From Bacteroidales bacterium (GTDB lineage: Bacteria > Bacteroidota > Bacteroidia > Bacteroidales > UBA3663), in assembly GCA_016293065.1 (NCBI GenBank), contig JAEDEY010000120.1, forward strand, positions 1 to 5,279: a stretch of DNA of 5,279 nt, in the 5' to 3' direction. Made by a program: the position numbers and the translations under genes. The notes beneath the pieces are model-generated. The model saw only the letters and a program-made list of their open reading frames with translations. It did not search any database and was not told where the DNA came from. Numbering within the stretch: the first letter of the stretch is position 1; the number at the start of each line of letters is the position of its first letter. This document shows, piece after piece, positions 1-5,279 of this stretch.

Positions 1-1
1 A

Positions 2-28
2 GCCAGCCTTTTCTTGCTGGCAGGCTGT
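2..28 (+). other. C-terminal end of a lipoprotein (type II) signal peptide
   Basis: The first codons of the open frame encode a hydrophobic stretch, SLFLLAGC, that ends in a lipobox (L-A-G-C) with the cysteine at 26-28. Signal peptidase II would cut before this cysteine and it would be lipidated. The residues after it are QQSSNPED. They lack an acidic run directly after the cysteine of the kind linked to surface export in some Bacteroidota, so a periplasm-facing anchor is slightly favoured, but this is inference. The positively charged start of the signal peptide is outside the window. Confidence -1.
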
Positions 29-2242
29 CAGCAATCTTCCAATCCTGAAGACCAGTTTGTCAATGACCTGATGTCGAAGATGACGCTTGCCGAAAAGATT
101 GGTCAGACCAATCTCCTGCCGGCTCCTGGTCCTATCGTTACAGGAATCTCGGAACAGACCGAGATAGTCGGCCAGATCCGTGAGGGTCGCGTGGGTGCAA
201 TCCTTAACATCAAGGGAGCAGAGGCTATACGTGAATACCAGCGCATAGCAGTCGAGGAGAGCCGTCTTGGCATCCCTATACTGTTCGGCCTTGACGTGAT
301 TCATGGCTATCAGACCGAGTTCCCAATTCCTCTTGCCGTATCTTGCGCCTGGGACACCGTGGGAGTGAAGCTGTCGGCTGAGATTGCTGCACGTGAGGCA
401 TCGACCGATGGTATCGCATGGACCTATAGCCCAATGGTCGATATCTGCCGCGATGCTCGTTGGGGACGTATCGCAGAGGGAAATGGCGAAGACCCTTGGC
501 TCAGTGGCTTGCTTGGCCGTGCCTATGTACAGGGCTGGCAAGGCGATGACTTGAGCGACAAGCAGACTCTGATGGCGTGCCTCAAGCACTATGCGCTCTA
601 TGGAGCAGCCGAGTCAGGTCGCGACTACAACACTACCGATATGAGCGAAAACCGTATGTTCAACGAGTATCTGTTGCCTTATCAGATGTGTGTCGAAGCA
701 GGTGTGGGCAGTGTGATGACTTCGTTCAACGACATCAACGGCACTCCAGCGACAGCCAACCGATGGCTGCAGAATGACGTGTTGCGCGACAAGTGGAACT
801 TCGACGGATTCATCGTGACCGACTATGGTGCAATACGCGAGATGAAGGCTCACGGACTTGGTGGCGACGATGTGGTGACCGAACGGGCTCTCGATGCAAC
901 CGTCGATATGGATATGTGCTCTGAACTCTACATCACCCAGCTTGAGAAACTGCTCAACGAGAAGCGCATAACAGAGAAGCAGATCGACGATGCTTGCCGT
1001 CGTGTGCTCCAGGCTAAATACCGCCTTGGTCTTTTCGATGACCCATATCGCTACAACGATGCCGAACGAGGCAAGACCGAACTATTCAAGGCAGAGAACC
1101 GTGAGGCTGCACGTCAGATCACAGCCAATACTTTCGTGCTCCTCAAGAACGACAACGACCTGTTGCCACTCGCCAAAAAGGGCAAGATTGCCCTCATCGG
1201 TCCTATGGCCGACAACAAGAGCCAGTTGCGTGGCTGCTGGAGCGTGTCTTCCGACCACACTCAGTACAGCACCATCTTCGAGGTGATGAAGCAGCGTCTT
1301 GCTGGTCAGGCTGAGGTGCGCTATGCCGAAGGCTGCCACTATTCTTACGATCCTGTTCTCGAACAGCGTTTCCTCTGGAACGACCAGCCATCGTCTCGCA
1401 GTCACAAGGAGCTGCTCGATGAGGCTCTTGCCACTGCACGCTGGGCCGATGTCGTTGTGGCAATACTCGGTGAGGCAAAGGAGATGACAGGCGAGGCAGC
1501 TTCGATGTGCGACATCACTATGCAGGCTTCGCAGCATGACCTTCTTGAGGCTCTTGTCAAGACGGGCAAGCCTGTGGTTTTGCTATTGGCCAATGGCCGT
1601 CCGATGGTGCTCAAGTGGGAGAATGCCAATGTGCCAGCCATCCTTGACATCTGGTTTCCTGGCAGCGAGGCGGGCGATGCCATCTGCGACGTGCTCTTTG
1701 GCGACAAGGCTCCACAGGGTCATCTCACCACCACTTTCCCACAGCATGCAGGTCAGTTGCCAATCTACTATAACCACAAGAACACAGGCCGTCCGATTGG
1801 TGAGAACGACTACGGCAAGTTCACTTCGGGCTATCTCGATGTGACCAATGCCCCTCTCTATCCATTCGGCTATGGCTTGACTTATACGACCTTCGAAATG
1901 AGTGACATTGCGCTGAACTCTGACCGCCTCGCAGCCAATGGCAGCATCGAGGCAAAGGTGACTCTCACCAACACAGGCAAGCGCGAAGCCACAACCATCG
2001 TGCAGCTCTACACTCACGATCTCGCTGGTTCGATCACACGTCCTGTTCAGGAACTCAAGGGCTTCCAGCACGTGACTTTGAAGCCAGGTGAAAGCAAGGA
2101 AGTTTGCTTCAAGGTCAATGCCGAGATGCTGAAGTTCTACAATGCCAAGCTCGAATATGTCTATGAGCCAGGTGAGTTCGACCTCATGATCGGTCTTAAC
2201 TGCCGCGACGTCAAGCACTCCCACTTTACTCTGGTTCAATAA
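2..2242 (+). CDS. bglX: GH3 beta-glucosidase lipoprotein, BglX type (5' end outside window)
   Basis: Retaining family 3 glycoside hydrolase, expected to remove glucose from the non-reducing end of beta-glucosides in the envelope. The frame is open to the left edge: codons from position 2 read ASLFLLAGCQQ, a signal-peptide end with a lipobox, so the TTG at 14 is not the start and the true ATG lies a short way upstream. Next comes the (beta/alpha)8 domain (about 65-1040) with FGLDVIHG, RDARWGRIAEGNGEDPW, CLKHYALYG (Lys-His at 584-589) and GFIVTDYGAI, whose Asp (821-823) matches the catalytic nucleophile. The alpha/beta sandwich domain (about 1110-1850) carries LGEAKEMTGEAASMCDI; the Glu at 1493-1495 is the likely acid/base by analogy with barley-type GH3 enzymes. 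A fibronectin-III-like domain (about 1900-2230) includes ITRPVQELKGF. About 750 residues is normal for BglX, and no frameshift is seen. The family is certain; exact substrate (glucoside, sophoroside, xyloside) is inferred. Confidence -1.
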   Translation, partial: ASLFLLAGCQQSSNPEDQFVNDLMSKMTLAEKIGQTNLLPAPGPIVTGISEQTEIVGQIREGRVGAILNIKGAEAIREYQRIAVEESRLGIPILFGLDVIHGYQTEFPIPLAVSCAWDTVGVKLSAEIAAREASTDGIAWTYSPMVDICRDARWGRIAEGNGEDPWLSGLLGRAYVQGWQGDDLSDKQTLMACLKHYALYGAAESGRDYNTTDMSENRMFNEYLLPYQMCVEAGVGSVMTSFNDINGTPATANRWLQNDVLRDKWNFDGFIVTDYGAIREMKAHGLGGDDVVTERALDATVDMDMCSELYITQLEKLLNEKRITEKQIDDACRRVLQAKYRLGLFDDPYRYNDAERGKTELFKAENREAARQITANTFVLLKNDNDLLPLAKKGKIALIGPMADNKSQLRGCWSVSSDHTQYSTIFEVMKQRLAGQAEVRYAEGCHYSYDPVLEQRFLWNDQPSSRSHKELLDEALATARWADVVVAILGEAKEMTGEAASMCDITMQASQHDLLEALVKTGKPVVLLLANGRPMVLKWENANVPAILDIWFPGSEAGDAICDVLFGDKAPQGHLTTTFPQHAGQLPIYYNHKNTGRPIGENDYGKFTSGYLDVTNAPLYPFGYGLTYTTFEMSDIALNSDRLAANGSIEAKVTLTNTGKREATTIVQLYTHDLAGSITRPVQELKGFQHVTLKPGESKEVCFKVNAEMLKFYNAKLEYVYEPGEFDLMIGLNCRDVKHSHFTLVQ

Positions 2243-2273
2243 CTTCCGTACATTTTGATGCCTATAAATAAAC

Positions 2274-2309
2274 GGCACCTTCCTCAATCGGGAAGGTGCC
2301 TTATTTTTT
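2274..2309. terminator. Shared bidirectional rho-independent terminator between convergent genes
   Basis: A perfect 10-bp stem, GGCACCTTCC (2274-2283) with GGAAGGTGCC (2291-2300), encloses a 7-nt loop. On the plus strand it is followed by TTATTTTTT (2301-2309), ending the GH3 gene. On the minus strand it is followed by GTTTATTTAT (2273-2264), ending the DUF5131 cluster. Flanking AAATAA and TTATTT could lengthen the stem across a 2-nt bulge. It begins 31 nt after the GH3 stop. The minus-strand DUF5131 stop codon (2310-2308) lies partly inside its A/T tract. Confidence -1.
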
Positions 2310-3093
2310 AATAGTAGTATCTGCTTGCAGTCTCGGGCATGTAATTATCGCCTATACGGAAGTCGATATTTGCCCTGTGAGCCTGACTGTGCTGATGGCA
2401 GCGCGGAATATGGTATGTCTTTCCGTCCTTGATGAGCCGTGCACCAGTCTGTTGGAAATGGAAGGGGATATTGGCGTTGACACACTGCTCACGGATGGAG
2501 AGAATCCAGTCAAAGTTGCAAGGTCGTGCGTCTGGTCCTGATTCTCCTCCTACGCTCACTTCCTCGATGCTGTCGTCAAGATAGGCAGATAGGTCAACAG
2601 GACCAATCATTGGCGCAACTATGATGCTCTTGTGCTTGATGGGCAGAGACTTGAATATTGGCAAACGATAGTCAGCCATATCCTGATTCTCCACAGTGCA
2701 GCCCACAAGCACATTGTCATAGCCGTCGCCCCAATCCTCGGGAATGCAATCCATGAAGCGGTCAATGCGCTTGGTGAAGAAATAGAACCACAGGTCGCTT
2801 CTCCGCTTCATCATCAGCCAGCACTCCTCGCGCCACTCGTCAGCGTCGGAGAGCAGAAAGTCGGAAGTGAAACAGGTGAAAACTACCTTGCCGCTCTCGA
2901 TTTTCCACGACTTGTCGCGCTTTCGCTTAATGGGAAGATAGAAACCTCCAGTCTTTCGGCACAGGCTGCTCGACACCTCACTGCCGTACATTTCGTCTTG
3001 ACGATACACATAGCAGTACTTGCACCCAGGACTGACCTTGGTGCATCCATGCCAAGGATTCCAGTACGCGTAGATGTCTTTTTGCTCTGCCAT
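2308..3093 (-). CDS. DUF5131 / phage Gp37-Gp68 family three-cysteine protein
   Basis: A 261-residue protein of the DUF5131 family, first named from phage Gp37/Gp68. Its biochemical role is not established. Recognition rests on the N-terminal WNPWHGC and PGCKYCY segments, which place Cys17, Cys24 and Cys27 as C-x6-C-x2-C, resembling a radical-SAM cluster site with wider first spacing. Further family blocks are TSDFLL (77-82), FFTKRIDRF (105-113), VGCTVENQ (130-137), SVGGESGPDARP (180-191) and FHFQQTGA (211-218). Many relatives have KQWG where this one has QQTG, so it probably belongs to a subfamily with the following KDGKTYHIPR segment. The tail is tyrosine-rich (SRYYY). No signal peptide or membrane segment is seen, so it should be cytoplasmic. 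The ATG at 3093 is preceded by A/T-rich DNA and lies 51 nt after the glycerate kinase stop; it is probably the last gene of that transcript. An iron-sulfur or radical function is inferred from the cysteines only. Confidence -1.
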   Translation of the reverse strand: MAEQKDIYAYWNPWHGCTKVSPGCKYCYVYRQDEMYGSEVSSSLCRKTGGFYLPIKRKRDKSWKIESGKVVFTCFTSDFLLSDADEWREECWLMMKRRSDLWFYFFTKRIDRFMDCIPEDWGDGYDNVLVGCTVENQDMADYRLPIFKSLPIKHKSIIVAPMIGPVDLSAYLDDSIEEVSVGGESGPDARPCNFDWILSIREQCVNANIPFHFQQTGARLIKDGKTYHIPRCHQHSQAHRANIDFRIGDNYMPETASRYYY

Positions 3094-3144
3094 AATCTTT
3101 ACTTAACTTTTCTTCTTGTGTCAATCTCTTAGATATTCCATAAA

Positions 3145-4206
3145 TTATTGGAGCTCTGCAACCATTCTTTTTACCATATTCCTTAGATTCTCTTTTGCTA
3201 CTTCTGGCATAAGGAGTTGAGCAAGAGGCCGAGGGTCGTTTTCGTTGATGCTCTGTACCTTTGAGAAATGGCGTGACAGTGCAGACTCCGGGTCATCAAT
3301 AGCGCCCGACAGTAGCCATGTTTCCACGCCTGCACTAATGCATCGCTTCTGCACTCCATACGGAACCTTGCCCATCAGGGTTTGAGAGTCGGATTTGCCC
3401 TCTCCCGTGATAACGATGTCAGCATCTTTTATCATCTCGTCAAATCCTGCAATGTCCAGGATGATGTCTATGCCCGATTGCAGCTTGGCATTGAGGTAGG
3501 AGAGGAACGCATAGCCAAGCCCACCTGCAGCTCCCGCTCCTGGATAGTTTGCCATATCGGCAGTGGCAATGCCGTCTTTCTCTGTTCTGTGTGCAAATGC
3601 CCGAAGCCTTTGGTCAAGCAACTTGACTTGTTCGGGAGTCGCACCCTTTTGCGGAGCGAAGACGTATGCCGCTCCTTGTTCGCCATACAACGGATTGGTC
3701 ACATCGCATGCTACAACAAACTTGCATTGCGAGTGCAAATAACCCCTGTCTTGCAGAGCCCTCAGCATACCCTCTCCAGCATCGCAAGTGGCACTGCCTC
3801 CTATACCCATCACAATGCTTTCGCATCCTCGGTCAATGGCATCGGCTATCATCTCGCCCACACCATAGGTAGTAGTGTTCAAGGGATTGCGCTTGTCTTC
3901 AGGCACAAGAGTAAGCCCACTCGCCGCAGCCATTTCCATATAGGCAGTCATGCCATCGAGCGATATGGCATACTCACAAGCGACCTTCCGCATCAGAGGT
4001 CCGTGGACACTCAAGGAAACGTCAACCGTAGGCAACAGCCTTTTGACACACTCTACCAGTCCTTCTCCGCCATCGCTTAAAGGAAGTTGTATAACGTCGG
4101 TGTCGGGGAGTAACGAGACTATTCCCTTCGTTGCAGCCTCGCACGCATCCTTTGCAGAGATGCAGCCCTTGAACGAGTCAAATGCAACAATGATTTTCTT
4201 TATCAT
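3145..4206 (-). CDS. Glycerate kinase (GarK/GlxK family)
   Basis: ATP-dependent kinase that phosphorylates D-glycerate, feeding it into lower glycolysis; cytoplasmic. This family (PF02595) usually makes 2-phosphoglycerate. Family motifs appear in order: FDSFKG (9-14), LSDGGEG (43-49), GIGGSATCDAGEGM (134-147), CDVTNPLYGEQGAAYVFAPQKGA (167-189), GAGAAGGLGY (223-232) and ITGEGKSDSQTLMGK (266-280). I start it at the ATG at 4206 (MIKKIIVAFDSFKG), 353 residues. An in-frame TTG at 4215 would add only three residues (MTA) and overlap the SDR stop, so it is less likely. The ATG is 5 nt after the SDR stop, which suggests coupled translation. The stretch between GSATCDAGEGM and the CDVTNPL block is markedly shorter than I recall for typical relatives of about 370-380 residues. 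That stretch is intact in frame and could be a lineage trait. Confidence in the family is high; the glycerate isomer and product are from family knowledge. Confidence -1.
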   Translation of the reverse strand: MIKKIIVAFDSFKGCISAKDACEAATKGIVSLLPDTDVIQLPLSDGGEGLVECVKRLLPTVDVSLSVHGPLMRKVACEYAISLDGMTAYMEMAAASGLTLVPEDKRNPLNTTTYGVGEMIADAIDRGCESIVMGIGGSATCDAGEGMLRALQDRGYLHSQCKFVVACDVTNPLYGEQGAAYVFAPQKGATPEQVKLLDQRLRAFAHRTEKDGIATADMANYPGAGAAGGLGYAFLSYLNAKLQSGIDIILDIAGFDEMIKDADIVITGEGKSDSQTLMGKVPYGVQKRCISAGVETWLLSGAIDDPESALSRHFSKVQSINENDPRPLAQLLMPEVAKENLRNMVKRMVAELQ

Positions 4207-4211
4207 GGCAG

Positions 4212-4922
4212 TCAAAGATCTTTCAATGTCCAGCCATGATCACCGTGGTAAATCATCTGGCGAGTCATGCCACCGTCGATACAGATGTTTTCGCCAGTGA
4301 TGAATCCTGCCTTGTCAGAACAAAGGAATAGCACCATATTGGCGATGTCCATCGGATTGCCCACACGACCTGCAGGCTGCTGCACGGCATCCGGACCGTC
4401 GTATTCCTTATAGTCCGTGTCAATCCATCCTGGCGATATTGAGTTGACCCTTGCCTTGCTCCTAAGTGTGACTGCAAGGGCATGGGTGAGAGCTGCAATG
4501 CCCCCCTTTGCTGCCGTATAGCTTTCCGTCTGGGGCTGGCTCATGCGGTCGCGTGATGACGAGATATTGACTATCGAGGCTCCTTCGGCAAGATGCGGAG
4601 CAAGCAATTTGACCAGATAGAAAGGCGCAGTCACACCGACTGTCAGGGCATACTGAAAATCCTCCCATGTGCATTCATCCAGCCCCTTCATCAGTGGCAG
4701 GGCATTGTTGACGATGTAATCCACCTTGCCATACTTGCCTATTATCTCTTTGGCAAAGGTTTCCACCACCTCTTTCTTCGAGATGTCGCCGACGAAGTGT
4801 TCTCCCTCGCGCATATCGATGACCTCCACCGAAGCTCCTCTCTTGCGAAACTCCTCGGCAATACATCTTCCGATGCCATGCGCACCGCCTGTCACGACAG
4901 CTACCTTATCCTTGTATTCCAT
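4212..4922 (-). CDS. SDR-family NAD(P)-dependent oxidoreductase
   Basis: A 236-residue classical short-chain dehydrogenase/reductase; cytoplasmic, substrate unknown. The Rossmann motif TGGAHGIG is at 11-18. Asp36 at the end of the second strand (VEVID) favours NAD(H) over NADP(H). The NNA motif is at 72-74. Catalytic Ser122 lies 13 residues before Tyr135 of the YTAAK motif, with Lys139. SPGWIDTD and CIDGG near the end are also standard. The asparagine usual in the SDR tetrad (as in VNLTG) appears replaced by Gly96 in LTVGVTAPF, and NNAG reads NNAL. A C-terminal extension (MIYHGDHGWTLKDL) follows the usual end and seems to mark a subfamily. The ATG at 4922 directly follows the Rossmann-fold start and is preceded by a Bacteroidota-type promoter. 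The gene leads the cluster and ends 5 nt before glycerate kinase, so a linked metabolic step is likely. Oxidising or reducing direction and substrate cannot be told. Confidence -1.
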   Translation of the reverse strand: MEYKDKVAVVTGGAHGIGRCIAEEFRKRGASVEVIDMREGEHFVGDISKKEVVETFAKEIIGKYGKVDYIVNNALPLMKGLDECTWEDFQYALTVGVTAPFYLVKLLAPHLAEGASIVNISSSRDRMSQPQTESYTAAKGGIAALTHALAVTLRSKARVNSISPGWIDTDYKEYDGPDAVQQPAGRVGNPMDIANMVLFLCSDKAGFITGENICIDGGMTRQMIYHGDHGWTLKDL

Positions 4923-4948
4923 ATTGTCTTTATTTTATTACCCACGTG

Positions 4949-4979
4949 CAAAGATAGTCAATAAAAATCTTATCAACAA
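4949..4979 (-). promoter_or_regulatory. Bacteroidota sigma-ABfr-type promoter for the SDR-glycerate kinase-DUF5131 cluster
   Basis: On the minus strand the -7 element TATCTTTG (4956-4949) fits TAnnTTTG exactly. A TTG for the -33 element lies at 4979-4977 with a 20-nt spacer; a second TTG at 4976-4974 would give 17 nt. The start of transcription is expected near 4942-4945, which gives a 5' leader of about 20 nt before the SDR ATG at 4922. No Shine-Dalgarno is seen in that leader, as is usual in this phylum. No other good promoter is seen inside the cluster. Confidence -1.
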
Positions 4980-5190
4980 GCAAATCTGCCTATTTCAACA
5001 TCGAGGCAACGAAAAGAAATTATTTTAGTCCCAAAAATAAGACAGATTGTCTTTTCCAGAATAAGGTTTACAGTGCGAGAAAGTTGTATGTCTGTTGAAA
5101 GCAAAGAATCGGACAAAAAAGCCAATCTCAGAAGCTATCAGAAAGCATTATGTGGCTGCAAAATGCTGTATGCAATAATCTTTGTATTCA
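4980..5190. other. Intergenic region without a recognisable gene
   Basis: Together with the promoter and the tRNA terminator, this forms a gap of 314 nt between the SDR start and the tRNA. It is A/T rich and has no convincing open frame on either strand: a short plus-strand reading that runs out of the SDR antisense is not supported. It holds a small palindrome (5039-5053) and a 10-nt-spaced direct repeat TCAGAA (5128-5133 and 5138-5143). A second -7-like sequence, TATTTTTG on the minus strand (5039-5032), lacks a matching -33 element. No transposon end, riboswitch or structured RNA is recognised. Confidence -1.
5039..5053. repeat. Small perfect palindrome AAGACA-GAT-TGTCTT
   Basis: Two 6-nt arms, AAGACA (5039-5044) and TGTCTT (5048-5053), are exact inverse complements around a 3-nt centre. 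It lies about 60 nt upstream of the cluster promoter's -33 element. The size and symmetry would suit a dimeric regulator, but no regulator gene is in the window. The stem is too short and lacks a long T-run, so a terminator is unlikely. Chance is possible in A/T-rich DNA. Confidence -1.
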
Positions 5191-5225
5191 TAAATAAAGC
5201 ACCTGCCAGATGATGGCAGGTGCTT
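5191..5225 (-). terminator. Rho-independent terminator of the tRNA-Pro transcript
   Basis: A perfect 12-bp inverted repeat, AAGCACCTGCCA (5197-5208) with TGGCAGGTGCTT (5214-5225), has a 5-nt loop. On the minus strand it is followed by a T-rich run, TTTATTTA (5198-5191). It begins 11 nt after the mature 3' end of the tRNA and would stop that transcript before the SDR cluster, which therefore needs its own promoter. Confidence -1.
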
Positions 5226-5236
5226 GTGTGTGAGTG

Positions 5237-5279
5237 TCGGGATGACCAGACTCGAACTGGCGACCACACGCCCCCCAGA
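5237..5279 (-). tRNA. tRNA-Pro(GGG), 3' part only
   Basis: Read on the minus strand, the last 43 nt give the 3' part of a tRNA. The T arm is GCCAG-TTCGAGT-CTGGT with the T-loop at 5256-5250. The acceptor 3' strand is CATCCCG with discriminator A at 5237. The 5-nt variable loop is TGGTC. Counting back from the T-loop, positions 34-36 read GGG (5276-5274), preceded by CT and followed by G37, which fits tRNA-Pro. CCA is not encoded (CAC follows). The D arm and the 5' half of the anticodon arm are beyond the window edge. The CGGGATG 5' strand expected from the acceptor is also typical of bacterial proline tRNAs. Identity as a tRNA is near certain; proline depends on the numbering of a half-visible anticodon loop. 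Confidence -1.

Noticed and set aside
14..28. TTG at 14 as the true start of the GH3 gene
   Set aside because: The frame is open to the left edge and reads as the hydrophobic end of a lipoprotein signal peptide, so the start is upstream of the window.
1082..1537. Minus-strand open frame (151 codons) inside the GH3 gene
   Set aside because: It overlaps the second GH3 domain, and the encoded protein shows no recognisable features.
1583..2287. Long minus-strand open frame (234 codons) antisense to the GH3 gene
   Set aside because: It lies wholly over the well-supported GH3 coding region, has no recognisable domain, and crosses the terminator hairpin. It is a by-product of codon use on the other strand.
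2632..3132. Plus-strand open frame (166 codons) antisense to DUF5131
   Set aside because: It covers the conserved DUF5131 blocks on the other strand, shows no motif of its own, and has no plus-strand promoter.
3121..3141. Six-codon minus-strand frame (MEYLRD) in the gap before DUF5131
   Set aside because: It is too short to distinguish from chance and has no sign of a leader-peptide attenuator such as a hairpin following it.
3382..4080. Plus-strand open frame (232 codons) antisense to glycerate kinase
   Set aside because: The minus-strand frame carries every glycerate kinase motif; the antisense protein has no family-like segments and no promoter.
4204..4215. TTG start at 4215 for glycerate kinase
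   Set aside because: It adds only MTA before the conserved MIKKIIVAFDSFKG start and overlaps the SDR stop; the ATG at 4206 fits the family start better.

Overview
The window looks like chromosomal DNA from a member of the Bacteroidales (Bacteroidota), perhaps Prevotella-like or Muribaculaceae-like. Three things suggest this: a BglX-type family 3 glycoside hydrolase lipoprotein, no obvious Shine-Dalgarno sequences before the genes, and a good match to the Bacteroidota promoter (TTG, 20 nt, TATCTTTG) before the minus-strand genes. Coding DNA is roughly half G+C, and the gaps are A/T rich. The genus is not settled by what can be read here.

Layout. Positions 2-2242 (+) hold nearly all of a GH3 beta-glucosidase whose 5' end lies outside the window; the end of its lipoprotein signal peptide is still visible. 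It meets a convergent minus-strand cluster at a shared, bidirectional hairpin terminator (2274-2309). Read in its own direction, the cluster is: promoter (4949-4979), an SDR-family dehydrogenase (4922-4212), glycerate kinase (4206-3145), and a DUF5131 / phage Gp37-Gp68-type three-cysteine protein (3093-2308). The gaps are 5 nt and 51 nt, so one transcript is likely. Upstream of the promoter is an A/T-rich gap of about 260 nt with a small palindrome. It is followed by a strong hairpin terminator (5191-5225) and the 3' part of a tRNA-Pro(GGG) gene on the minus strand (5237-5279), cut off by the window edge.

How the parts fit. The beta-glucosidase would release glucose from beta-glucosides or oligosaccharides in the cell envelope. 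The SDR and glycerate kinase are tightly linked, which suggests cytoplasmic processing of a small hydroxy- or oxo-acid or a sugar-derived intermediate towards phosphoglycerate; the SDR substrate cannot be read from the sequence. The DUF5131 protein at the end of the cluster has no clear role in that pathway, and the partner (TcmP) often found with this family is not in the window. No mobile element, CRISPR array, toxin-antitoxin pair or recognisable defence system is present. The most unusual points are the linkage of DUF5131 to two metabolic enzymes, a glycine where the SDR tetrad asparagine is expected, and a glycerate kinase shortened in one loop.
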